Positions 6,867-14,859 of a stretch of DNA of 21,762 bases are shown here, piece after piece. The notes beneath the pieces are model-generated. The model made no database searches, was not told where the DNA came from, and saw only the letters and a list, made by a program, of their open reading frames with translations. Each line of letters opens with the position of its first letter. Position 1 is the stretch's first letter. Source of the stretch: a virus. The position numbers were made by a program, and so were the translations under genes. The stretch is from IMG/VR virus record IMGVR_UViG_3300031659_000120, positions 1-21,762 of that record, one strand, 5' to 3'.

Positions 6867-9800
6867 TGGGCATGTAGTTACTGCTGTAACTAAGCCAAAT
6901 TGATTTACTGTTATATAATCTGTTGAACTTATTTTATATAAGCCTTGTGATAATGTGCTTCCTACAGCTCCATCTGAAGAAGAATATACGAAATCTTGAT
7001 AAACTGGTAACGAGTTATTTCCAGAATGATAGTAAGTAACACCTAAAGGCTGACCACAAACAATTGCTGCTGTACTTTCAATAGTACTACTCAAATATGC
7101 TTTAAATGTAAATGCACAATCACAACAAGCTGAAGAAGAAGAGCTTGCATCAAAACAAAACTCTTGACAACTAACTAATCTATAGTCATATATTAAATAT
7201 AAATATTGATTTGCAAGTGGTAACGATAAATTACTTATTGTTGTTTGATATAATCCACTGGAAGGGCTTATTACCGATCCATTAGGTACAGTAGTAGCCG
7301 CAGCTAATAGCGAAACTATATCCGAAGCATTATTATTATACAATGTATTACTGGATAAATATTTAAAATTATCCTCTGGATATCCCCAATCATAATCATC
7401 AAAATTAATTTTATTAGAACGAATTGTTAAATCAACACCATCATAAGGAAACACACCTAATGATCTTACTCCTGCTTGAGCGTCATAACTTGAAGCTACT
7501 AAATTGCTTGAACCAAATTCTGCTAAATCTGAATCGATTGGACTTATATTGTTTGTGTCTTCCCACAGATACTCTACATGAATAAACTTTCCACTTTGCT
7601 CTGGTGAATTCATAACCACCTTTACAACAGTTATATCTACTGGTGTTACACAAGCAGATGTAACATAAAAAGATGCAGTTGTTATTGCTGTAAATGTTAC
7701 AGTTGCGTTAGGTGGAGTATTAAGAGTTTTTTCAAAACTAAATGTTCCAGTTCCTGTTAAAGTCGCACTTGTTGTTGTAACACCATTCCATAATACTGAA
7801 ATTGTTATTGATCCAGAAGTTATAGTGTAATTAAAATTAGCTGTTCCAATTAATAAACCATAATCTATAACACTAACAATAGCATTAGTTCCCCCAGTTA
7901 GCAATCCATTTCGTTGTAATGTATAACCACATTGAGAAATTACTGGAGGTAAAGGAATTTCATTGCAATTCATTCCTAACACGTACTCATCCATGTAAGG
8001 ATCATAACCTCCTAATTTTTGCGTTTGAATTGATTCATAAAACTCATCTCTAAACCAAGAACGCATTCCTAATTGAGATATTACTTCTAAAGAATCATTA
8101 TTTCTACTTGTACCTCTTAACTTCAATACAGCGCCTCTTTTTACATCAGTAAAAAACATGTCATACCCATGAGCTACAAAGCTTTCAGGATTATAACTAA
8201 TACCATACTCTTCAATACGAGCAATTTGAGTTCCTAAAATTTGAGGAACTGATGCAATAACACCACCACCAGTACTGTCACTAATTAAGTTTTTACTTGA
8301 TAATACATAAGTAATTCTGTCTTCTTGTAAAACTAAAATATCTGTTTCTCTTGGATGCATTTTTTGTATTGGTCCAAAAGAAGTTTCACAATCTTTGAAA
8401 TTTATTAATCCTAAATTAAACTCATTAAGATTATTAACACCACTATTACTACTAAAAACACCACTATAAGTTATACCTTCAAATCTATCAGCCTCTTTAA
8501 AATCTTGATTAGAAACAGCTAATACTCTTTGACCTAATTGAAATGGTCTACCAGCTAATTGATCTTTTATTTTAAAACTTTCAACTCCGTTTCCAAATGA
8601 AAAACAATCTCTAAAATTTAAATTAACTACAGCATCTTGAGTAGCAGTTTGACTTTGATCGCCTAAATCTGTTTTAGTACCAGATAAATGAAAACCATCT
8701 GGCTGTGAAATAGAAAAAGATTCTGACGCATCATAATACAATTCTGCATTCGCATCAGCTGGTTCTGTTTCAAAAACAATTAATGTATTTGCTCTAAACA
8801 CTATTAACTCAACCTCTAAATCAGATGTTCTGTCAGGTTGCGGCCATGTTCTCTCACATCCAGGGACTCCAGAAGAAACACCTAAATATAAAGGATCATT
8901 AACACCTTGAGCAGCATCTTGTATCCACTGAAAAGTTACAGTATCACGAGAGCAAACTACGTTGTTAGCTACAGCTGAATTGTTAGGTGTTGTACCACCT
9001 GGTACTGCTAAAGTCGAATTATTTATTGCTTCCGTTTCTGCATCAATATTTCCAGGTTGAGCAAGACCAGGATTTATATTATCTTGAAGCCACCATTCTC
9101 TCATGTTTGAGTAATCCCTACTTGCTACATATTCTTGTTCCCACTCCCATAATCTTTGTTCACATTTGTTTCCATTATAAGTGTCATTACGAAACATTAC
9201 AACTTTTATTCTTATAACAGTACCTCCTGGAACAGTATAATTATTTGTTATTGGATTTGCAGGATCAGTAGTATCTGTAGTAAAAACTGGATAACCAATT
9301 TTTCTCCTATTTGAACAACTACTACTTCCTCTTGCATCTGATGTTCTTTTTTCATTTCCATACTCTACAACAGAGTCATCAGGAATAACAATATCAAAAT
9401 TTTGATTTTTAATAAGCATGTATAATCCTTTCAATTGGGAAGAATCATCTCCTAACTCATTATCATCATTTAAAAAGTTTGTTGCTTCTGGAGATATATC
9501 TAATATTTCACAAGTTTCAACTCTTGATAATGCTCCACTAACATCAGCTTTTACAATAAGTGTTTGTCCTTTTTGAACCTTGTTTGCGTTATCTCCTTCG
9601 AGTCTAAAGAAAATCATGTTATCACTTGGTCTAACATAATAAAAATTACAAAATATAGTTTCGTAAGGCCCTTTACTTGGCTTAACAACAAACTTATATC
9701 GTTCTGCCCAATAAGGCGCTCTGGATGATACCGCAACTTGTATACTGTTTGCAGTAATACTATTACCAGGTTCTACATAAACAGTATTATATTCAGAAAC

Positions 9801-11669
9801 TAAAACCGTAGAAGATCTACCATATTCATCGCTGTATACAATACCTGTTTCAAAATCACGATCACTATGTAAACTTCCTGTATCTAAGTCTGTTGTAAAA
9901 CCACCAGATACAGATACAAATCTAAAATATTCAAATAAATTAGTTACAATAGGAGCAGCTGGATCAGTATTGTCGGTTGCTCTATAGTTCATAGCAATTA
10001 ACTGAATATCACAAGTGCTTGATCCTGGCGCAAAATTTGAAAGCCTAAAACCTTGTTGTATTGTAGCATCTGTAATACCACTATTAAATTTAACAAAAGG
10101 AAAAGTTCCTACAGCTGGACTACTTAATGCATTATTAAAAAAATCAGTCAAAGAATTACCTTGATCCGCTGTAGCAATAGGTTGAATGTTAGTGCCAAAA
10201 ATAGTTCCAATACGATCTGCAAATAAAGAACTACTAAAAAAGTCATACGGAGTCGCATAATCTTGATCTAATGTTATATTTACATCTATTGAAAAATTTT
10301 GATTTTGAAATTCTATATTATCTTCTGCCTCAGTAGTGCTTGTCGGAACAAACACTCTTTTCTCGCTGGCAAAATTAAATGAAAATCCTATTAAAGAATT
10401 AGTTTTTAGTTTATCAGCAATAGAAGTAAAATTAATTGTAGCTTTTGAATTTGGAATTGATTCACTACCGTTAAGTGTATAATTAATACCAGTCGTTAAA
10501 AGCCCTAATGGTAATTCTGCAAAACCTAAAATAGTATTAATTAAACTTGTGTTATAATCAATCGCAACTGTACTTCCGTTTGCGTCTGGTCTTGTAATAT
10601 TATAACCATCCACATAATTTCCAAACATTAATCGATTACCTTGTATTGTTTGAGCTTTTGCTAATCTTGGAACATTATCATATTGCCTAAGTAATTCGTC
10701 ATTACCTAATACAGTATATATTTTATTATTAGTAAAAGTATAAGTTTTAGTTGTATTGTTAGCCCAACCAAAATCTTCTTTTTTAAACCTTTCGATTACA
10801 TTTAATGTGTTTGAATTTGTGTCTTTAAATAATAAATCAACTTCTTTAACCCTTGAACTACCTGTAGAAAATTCAACAACCACACCATTATAAAGGTTTA
10901 ACATTCCCTCATTACAATAATTTTTTGTACTGAATTGAAATTTTCTTGGTACAAATGCTGGCACAGTAAATAAAGAAGTTACACTATATTGCCCATCTTC
11001 ATATCTGTATCTATAAGCAAAACATAAAAATCTATTTTCAATATAATTTTCATTTCCTGCAATATTTAAAAAACTTATTAGTGGAGCTGGTAAAGGAATG
11101 TTATTCCCTACAATGTTTTCAAAACCAGGAGGTTTAACAATTACCGATATATCTTCTTCTATAATTTGATCTGTGTTACCAATTGGCTCTGGATAACTTC
11201 TACTTATATTTATTGTTCGAGGTGGGTTTAAATCATCTGTCCAAAATAACAAATCTTCAATTAAATCAACCCCTGTTATTAAATACAAAGAATTAAAATT
11301 TAAAAGATTTTCACTAACTAAATGATAGTTAACTATTTGATTAGTTGTATTAAATGACACAACTAAATCTACAACACCACCAGCAGCTTGAGTATTTGCA
11401 CCATCATGAATAAACCAGTAAATAGTTTCTCTTACACCATCCTCATACGCTCCTATACATACAGCGGAGCTACTTATAGCCACTCCCTTGTATTGAATGA
11501 TAGTAAGCTGCTCATTACCTCTTGAGTTCTCTACAGCTCCTATTTCAGTAGATTCAGTTGATCCTAAACGAACATTTTGAGCATCAATATATTCTCCAGG
11601 TGGAAGAAGTCTTTCATCCACAGATTTATTCATTCTACCTGCAATAAAATTTGTTGTAACTATTGGCAT
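6864..11669 (-). CDS. Giant tail stabilization / muzzle protein (P22 gp10-like), 1601 aa
   Basis: This is the largest gene in the window. The N-terminus (TTNFIAGRMNKSVDERL, PPGEYIDAQNVRLGSTE, IGAVENSRGN, residues 5-51) is the signature of P22 gp10-like packaged-DNA stabilization proteins, which in crAss-like phages form the tail 'muzzle'. The body is beta-rich and propeller-like, with repeated DYGRSS, GYDPYMDEYVLGMN and similar elements; GGYDPYMDEYVLG near residue 1230 closes the propeller-like region. Residues about 1242-1345 look like an inserted Thr/Ser-rich beta-sandwich. A serine run followed by ACCDC lies near residue 1515, and residues 1545-1601 carry a module shared with the next gene. 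It should cap the tail tube below the ring proteins and hold the DNA in until infection. It starts one base after the 307-residue gene. The N-terminal call is firm by pattern; the muzzle equivalence is from family knowledge. Confidence 0.82.
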   Translation of the reverse strand: MPIVTTNFIAGRMNKSVDERLLPPGEYIDAQNVRLGSTESTEIGAVENSRGNEQLTIIQYKGVAISSSAVCIGAYEDGVRETIYWFIHDGANTQAAGGVVDLVVSFNTTNQIVNYHLVSENLLNFNSLYLITGVDLIEDLLFWTDDLNPPRTINISRSYPEPIGNTDQIIEEDISVIVKPPGFENIVGNNIPLPAPLISFLNIAGNENYIENRFLCFAYRYRYEDGQYSVTSLFTVPAFVPRKFQFSTKNYCNEGMLNLYNGVVVEFSTGSSRVKEVDLLFKDTNSNTLNVIERFKKEDFGWANNTTKTYTFTNNKIYTVLGNDELLRQYDNVPRLAKAQTIQGNRLMFGNYVDGYNITRPDANGSTVAIDYNTSLINTILGFAELPLGLLTTGINYTLNGSESIPNSKATINFTSIADKLKTNSLIGFSFNFASEKRVFVPTSTTEAEDNIEFQNQNFSIDVNITLDQDYATPYDFFSSSLFADRIGTIFGTNIQPIATADQGNSLTDFFNNALSSPAVGTFPFVKFNSGITDATIQQGFRLSNFAPGSSTCDIQLIAMNYRATDNTDPAAPIVTNLFEYFRFVSVSGGFTTDLDTGSLHSDRDFETGIVYSDEYGRSSTVLVSEYNTVYVEPGNSITANSIQVAVSSRAPYWAERYKFVVKPSKGPYETIFCNFYYVRPSDNMIFFRLEGDNANKVQKGQTLIVKADVSGALSRVETCEILDISPEATNFLNDDNELGDDSSQLKGLYMLIKNQNFDIVIPDDSVVEYGNEKRTSDARGSSSCSNRRKIGYPVFTTDTTDPANPITNNYTVPGGTVIRIKVVMFRNDTYNGNKCEQRLWEWEQEYVASRDYSNMREWWLQDNINPGLAQPGNIDAETEAINNSTLAVPGGTTPNNSAVANNVVCSRDTVTFQWIQDAAQGVNDPLYLGVSSGVPGCERTWPQPDRTSDLEVELIVFRANTLIVFETEPADANAELYYDASESFSISQPDGFHLSGTKTDLGDQSQTATQDAVVNLNFRDCFSFGNGVESFKIKDQLAGRPFQLGQRVLAVSNQDFKEADRFEGITYSGVFSSNSGVNNLNEFNLGLINFKDCETSFGPIQKMHPRETDILVLQEDRITYVLSSKNLISDSTGGGVIASVPQILGTQIARIEEYGISYNPESFVAHGYDMFFTDVKRGAVLKLRGTSRNNDSLEVISQLGMRSWFRDEFYESIQTQKLGGYDPYMDEYVLGMNCNEIPLPPVISQCGYTLQRNGLLTGGTNAIVSVIDYGLLIGTANFNYTITSGSITISVLWNGVTTTSATLTGTGTFSFEKTLNTPPNATVTFTAITTASFYVTSACVTPVDITVVKVVMNSPEQSGKFIHVEYLWEDTNNISPIDSDLAEFGSSNLVASSYDAQAGVRSLGVFPYDGVDLTIRSNKINFDDYDWGYPEDNFKYLSSNTLYNNNASDIVSLLAAATTVPNGSVISPSSGLYQTTISNLSLPLANQYLYLIYDYRLVSCQEFCFDASSSSSACCDCAFTFKAYLSSTIESTAAIVCGQPLGVTYYHSGNNSLPVYQDFVYSSSDGAVGSTLSQGLYKISSTDYITVNQFGLVTAVTTCP

Positions 11670-11670
11670 A

Positions 11671-12594
11671 TTATTTTATAATTTTATTCTGACCTCTTAA
11701 ATTCATTAAAAGCCTTCCAGGGTGTATGTTACTTAATCTTATTTTTGCATTTCTTAATAAAGAAGACTTATCTTTTCTTGCTCTGTTTACAATGTATTCT
11801 TGAATACCTAATCTTCCGTTTAAAATAGAATATCTAATATAAGCATAAATATATTCTTCAAATAATTTATTCACTTGAACCTCAGTATCAACTCCATTTT
11901 CCATACCATCAGATACATACTCTAAAACAATTGAAGCAGCTCCTGATATGTTACTGAAATTAATTACTCCAGATTGTTTATCTATCGTAAATGTAGGATT
12001 TGAGTTTGCAGTTTCAGTATTTAAACCAAATCTTGCGCCTACAGCATAATCAAAATACCAATTTCCATCACAACAGTATCCTTCAGATCCATGATATGGA
12101 CTTCCTTCATTTAAATAAATAGAACAACCACTACCTCTAATTCTCTCTAAATCTAATTCAGACTCTTGTGGCATTAAAACATTTCCATTTTGATCAAATA
12201 AAATATTAGAATCATTGTCTTGCAAATATGCAGAAGACCAATTTGTTTGAATATTTTCTGATAAAGGACGTAAACATCCGTTTGTAAATTGAGAAATTCT
12301 AACCCAATTAACATAATCTTGTGGTAATACAAATCTTAATTGTTGAGTAATGTCTAATTGAAGGATTTTTATTTCCTTCATTGCATCATAATTTAATTCT
12401 TGAACACCTCTTTTTGCATGAAATAATATTTGATATCTTTCTATATTATTTATTAATTCATGATTCCCTTGATACATTAACATAAAATTGTTAACTATAT
12501 CAGCTAAAGAAACATATTGATATGAACCCCAATTTGCATCAGTTGGATTATTTCCTGAATTTGCGTAATATGCGTAATCGTTTATATATGCCAT
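11671..12594 (-). CDS. Connector ring / tail tubular protein, 307 aa
   Basis: The N-terminal half is helical (SLADIVNNFMLMYQG, then HAKRGVQELNYDAMKEIKIL) and leads to QLRFVLPQDYVNWVRISQF near residues 90-105. This is the characteristic 'LP.DYV.....S' core of the gp11/gp4-like head-to-tail adaptor and tail tubular proteins of podoviruses, including crAss-like ring proteins. A Cys-containing loop (EGYCCDGNWYF) lies mid-protein. After it come a beta segment (IDKQSGVINFSNISGAASIVLEYVS, broken here by residue limits) and a C-terminal helical domain (LFEEYIYAYIRYSIL) with a basic end. The ATG directly follows the TAG of the 325-residue gene, and the muzzle gene starts one base after its stop. That places it between the portal-side ring and the muzzle. 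I expect a dodecameric ring under the portal; which ring number it matches is uncertain. Confidence 0.72.
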   Translation of the reverse strand: MAYINDYAYYANSGNNPTDANWGSYQYVSLADIVNNFMLMYQGNHELINNIERYQILFHAKRGVQELNYDAMKEIKILQLDITQQLRFVLPQDYVNWVRISQFTNGCLRPLSENIQTNWSSAYLQDNDSNILFDQNGNVLMPQESELDLERIRGSGCSIYLNEGSPYHGSEGYCCDGNWYFDYAVGARFGLNTETANSNPTFTIDKQSGVINFSNISGAASIVLEYVSDGMENGVDTEVQVNKLFEEYIYAYIRYSILNGRLGIQEYIVNRARKDKSSLLRNAKIRLSNIHPGRLLMNLRGQNKIIK

Positions 12595-13572
12595 CTATCC
12601 CTGAGTTATTTGTTCTTGTTGTAATTCTTGGTTACCAAAATTATATACATCAGCTTCTCTTATTTCAATACCTACATATTGACAAATCTTAGCTATTAAC
12701 GCTGGCTCATCAGACAATGGTAATTCAAAGTCTTGATAATCCGCATTTGTAGCATCAAATAAAGGCTCTCCAGCTATTAATGTAGCATAAGTCCAGTTTG
12801 GCGGCAAAGGGTATCTAACGTACTGTGACGTTAATCTTCCTATTGTATTTATCGTGTTAGGAAAAGCCTCTGCTACAAGAGCGTTTTGAGTATAAGCTGG
12901 ATAACTTATATTTGGTTTTGTTAAAATAGAATTGTTCAACATCGTAATTTTACTTTGTGCTACTCTTTCTGCTTCAACAATATCATTGACTGAATATATA
13001 TTGTAACTTTTTCCTACATTATTCCAAACTTGTCCTCCTGCTGTTGCAAAGACTAAAAGATTTGTTGCGCTTACAATTGTAGAAATTACAGTGTTATAAA
13101 CCACTCCTCCTGTAATTGTAGAAACAATATCCCCAACAGCTACTCCTGCCGCAATAAAATCCGCTGTAGTGTCGTTTACCGCTATACCTCCACCATTGGT
13201 CGAAGTTGTAGTTCCAGAAGCTAATTCTTTTGTGTATACCATCATCTTATTAATTAAATAATAATCAGTTGGCAATATGTATAAATTAGATAGGGGATTT
13301 CCTCCAGGGACTGTTGTAGTGTTTAATAAAGGTACGTTAACATAAAATGTATCTATTACCTCTAATAAACCTTTTGAAATATCTGCATATCCAGTACCTG
13401 ATTGTCTTTGATTTTCTTTAACTAACTGACTGTTGTATTGATAAAAATAATCCTCAAACATATCCATTTGAGACTGCGCACAATAAAGATTAAAATCTTG
13501 TGGCGAAATATATCCGTAGTTATTTTTATTTGCTATTGCTAATACAGTATTTCGTACTTCGTTTATTGGCAT
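12595..13572 (-). CDS. Connector / portal-proximal ring protein, 325 aa
   Basis: The N-terminus (VLAIANKNNYGYISPQDFNL, residues 11-30, then AQSQMDMFEDYFYQYN) is a block found, from memory, in many phages of marine Bacteroidota next to tail tubular proteins. The core continues with LYILPTDYYLINKMMVYTK (97-115), resumes at YNIYSVNDIVEAERVAQSKI (190-209) and goes on to LTKPNISYPAYTQ. Between them, residues about 119-194 form a Gly/Thr/Val-rich beta insertion (AAGVAVGDIVSTITGGVV). The C-terminal part has two helices and a Gln-rich tail (QELQQEQITQG). The gene follows its own terminator/promoter junction, with ATG 13572 lying 15 bases after a -7 element. It begins the connector-muzzle-tail unit. 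The assignment to a head-tail connector ring rests on position and core pattern; the exact ring identity is not determined. Confidence 0.68.
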   Translation of the reverse strand: MPINEVRNTVLAIANKNNYGYISPQDFNLYCAQSQMDMFEDYFYQYNSQLVKENQRQSGTGYADISKGLLEVIDTFYVNVPLLNTTTVPGGNPLSNLYILPTDYYLINKMMVYTKELASGTTTSTNGGGIAVNDTTADFIAAGVAVGDIVSTITGGVVYNTVISTIVSATNLLVFATAGGQVWNNVGKSYNIYSVNDIVEAERVAQSKITMLNNSILTKPNISYPAYTQNALVAEAFPNTINTIGRLTSQYVRYPLPPNWTYATLIAGEPLFDATNADYQDFELPLSDEPALIAKICQYVGIEIREADVYNFGNQELQQEQITQG

Positions 13573-13587
13573 AATTAATTCTTTTTA

Positions 13588-13595
13588 CAAAGATA
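13588..13595 (-). promoter_or_regulatory. Bacteroidota-type -7 promoter element before the ring-protein gene
   Basis: The minus strand reads TATCTTTG then TA, matching TAnnTTTG, 15 bases before ATG 13572 and only two bases (GC) after the T-run of the upstream terminator. No -33 TTG is seen at the usual distance, which falls inside the hairpin. It would start the connector/muzzle/tail unit. Confidence 0.65.
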
Positions 13596-13597
13596 GC

Positions 13598-13631
13598 AAA
13601 AAAAAAGAGGCTACTTTTTTTTGTAGCCTCT
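13598..13631 (-). terminator. Intrinsic terminator after the 92-residue gene
   Basis: A perfect 9-bp stem, AGAGGCTAC with GTAGCCTCT (13606-13614 with 13623-13631), closes an 8-base loop. On the minus strand a run of T follows immediately (nine T, the first inside the stem). It lies 24 bases after the stop codon of the 92-residue gene. Confidence 0.85.
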
Positions 13632-13654
13632 CTTTGATTTTATAATTAATGCTG

Positions 13655-13933
13655 TTATGCATTAACGATACTTGTTACAGCTTTTGGAAGACTTACTTGA
13701 TAATAAGGTCTCTGCCAAGATGTCGCTAATGCTACTTCCATATTCTCTAATATAGAGTTGTAAACATCATGAGCTACTTGAGCTGCTGTTGTAATTGTCG
13801 TAGTAGTTCCATCAACATAATCGATTGTAACTGTTACTGCCGTAGCTGTTGCTGTAGCAACCGCTTTTACTCCATCAAGACTGATCAATTGACCAGTAAT
13901 AGGAGCATTCGTAATTTTAAGAAATTTTACCAT
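13655..13933 (-). CDS. Small beta-rich putative head auxiliary/decoration protein, 92 aa
   Basis: The 92-residue product begins MVKFLKITNAP at ATG 13933-13931. A longer in-frame extension to GTG 13990 would run through a terminator and promoter, so I reject it. The sequence is almost all beta-prone: a first strand pair (VKFLKITN, TGQLISLDGVKAV), an Ala/Thr/Val block (ATATATAVTVTIDYVDG), a Thr run, then a short helix (AHDVYNSILENMEVAL) and a C-terminal strand (YYQVSLPKAV). There are no cysteines and no enzyme motifs. It is expressed alone between its own -7 element and a strong terminator, next to the capsid genes. That suggests a high-copy virion protein such as a capsid auxiliary/decoration protein; this is inference. 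I do not recognise the family firmly. Confidence 0.65.
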   Translation of the reverse strand: MVKFLKITNAPITGQLISLDGVKAVATATATAVTVTIDYVDGTTTTITTAAQVAHDVYNSILENMEVALATSWQRPYYQVSLPKAVTSIVNA

Positions 13934-13966
13934 TTTATAAAAAGTTTTTAATGGGTTAATAAAGTA

Positions 13967-13974
13967 CAAATATA
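13967..13974 (-). promoter_or_regulatory. Bacteroidota-type -7 promoter element before the 92-residue gene
   Basis: The minus strand reads TATATTTG then TA, matching TAnnTTTG, two bases (GT) after the T-run of the upstream terminator and 33 bases before ATG 13933. It appears dedicated to the single small gene downstream, which is followed by a terminator. No -33 element is evident. Confidence 0.65.
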
Positions 13975-13976
13975 AC

Positions 13977-14005
13977 AAAAAAAAAGCCACCCTTTTAAGG
14001 TAGCT
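13977..14005 (-). terminator. Intrinsic terminator after the 251-residue gene
   Basis: Minus-strand hairpin AGCTACC / GGTGGCT: 7 bp including one G-U wobble, a 7-base loop, 13985-13991 with 13999-14005. It is followed by a run of T (nine, the first inside the stem). It starts about 21 bases after the stop codon at 14027. The wobble shows that it is tuned for the minus-strand RNA. Confidence 0.8.
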
Positions 14006-14026
14006 AATTTTCAGTTAGTTGTTGTT

Positions 14027-14782
14027 TTACTTTATTTTATTTTTAAGAAGTTTATAAACCTCTAAACCATCATCACTTTTCATAAATGATGCAACTATAA
14101 AGTTAACATCTTCTCCGAAAGGAATGGTAAGCATTTTCTTTTTATTATTTGGAAGATTATAGTAAACATCTTTACCATTATTTCTTGTAGATAAAAGTGC
14201 TAAGTTAAAAAACTGATACACATCATCCATAAGTTCTAACATTGGATCATTAACGGTATCTAAGAAATCATCTGGATTGTTTTTAGCATAAACTAATATA
14301 TCTCTTTTCAACTCTGCTGTTGTCATGTTTTCTACAGCATTACCCATCAACACCCTACATACTTGAGTTAATTTGTAAATATCTTTAGTAATTTTTTTAG
14401 CTTCTATTTGAGCTTCTAACTCATATTCAACTTGTTCTAATTCAGAATTAGCATCACGCTCTCTGTTTATTTCCTCAAACACATATCCATTACTTGGATG
14501 TAGTGCTAAAAATTGTTGTAAATTTTGGTTTTCTTTATTTACCGTTAACATTCCATCTTCAAAAACAATAGGTTCTAAAATAGCATTACCATCTTGTTCA
14601 TTTTCAAAAGGTGACTTTTGATTACGAGCATAACGTAATGGTTGATTAACTCCTGTTTCTTCGTCAAAATGTAATAAAGGTGACCTCTGTGAATGTCGTG
14701 AAGATAACATGTAAGATAAAGGGGCCATGTCTCCTTTTAATCGGTAAGATTTTGCTTTGTATTCTACTTTTTTTGTTGCCAT
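14027..14782 (-). CDS. Conserved marine-phage head-module protein of unknown function, 251 aa
   Basis: The protein starts with a basic segment (MATKKVEYKAKSYRLKGD), then SYMLSSRHSQRSPLLHFD and GVNQPLRYARNQKSPFENEQ, a very distinctive block up to residue 65. A long charged helix (residues about 105-130, SELEQVEYELEAQIEAKK) and helical segments (MTTAELKRDILVYAKNNPDD) fill the middle. The C-terminal part (YYNLPNNKKKMLTIPFGEDVN, broken here for length; then SDDGLEVYKLLKNKIK) looks like a small alpha/beta unit. I recall proteins of this type directly downstream of the capsid gene in uncultured marine phages, but no function is known to me. It lies between two terminators and has no TAnnTTTG of its own, so it probably depends on read-through from the capsid gene. 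Candidate roles: head completion or capsid-associated protein. Confidence 0.7.
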   Translation of the reverse strand: MATKKVEYKAKSYRLKGDMAPLSYMLSSRHSQRSPLLHFDEETGVNQPLRYARNQKSPFENEQDGNAILEPIVFEDGMLTVNKENQNLQQFLALHPSNGYVFEEINRERDANSELEQVEYELEAQIEAKKITKDIYKLTQVCRVLMGNAVENMTTAELKRDILVYAKNNPDDFLDTVNDPMLELMDDVYQFFNLALLSTRNNGKDVYYNLPNNKKKMLTIPFGEDVNFIVASFMKSDDGLEVYKLLKNKIK

Positions 14783-14807
14783 TATAATATGATTTAATTT
14801 GATTTAT

Positions 14808-14843
14808 AAAAAATAATTACCCTCGTCATTATAACGAGGGTAA
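14808..14843 (-). terminator. Intrinsic terminator after the major capsid gene
   Basis: A perfect 10-bp stem, TTACCCTCGT with ACGAGGGTAA (14817-14826 with 14834-14843), closes a 7-base loop. On the minus strand it is followed by TTATTTTTTAT, an imperfect but T-rich tail. It lies 16 bases after the capsid stop codon. The interrupted T-run suggests partial termination. Confidence 0.78.
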
Positions 14844-14859
14844 GTATTACTACTATTTA

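Noticed and set aside
13934-13990. N-terminal extension of the 92-residue gene to GTG 13990
   Set aside because: The extension is encoded by the terminator T-run and the -7 element; ATG 13933 gives a normal small protein.
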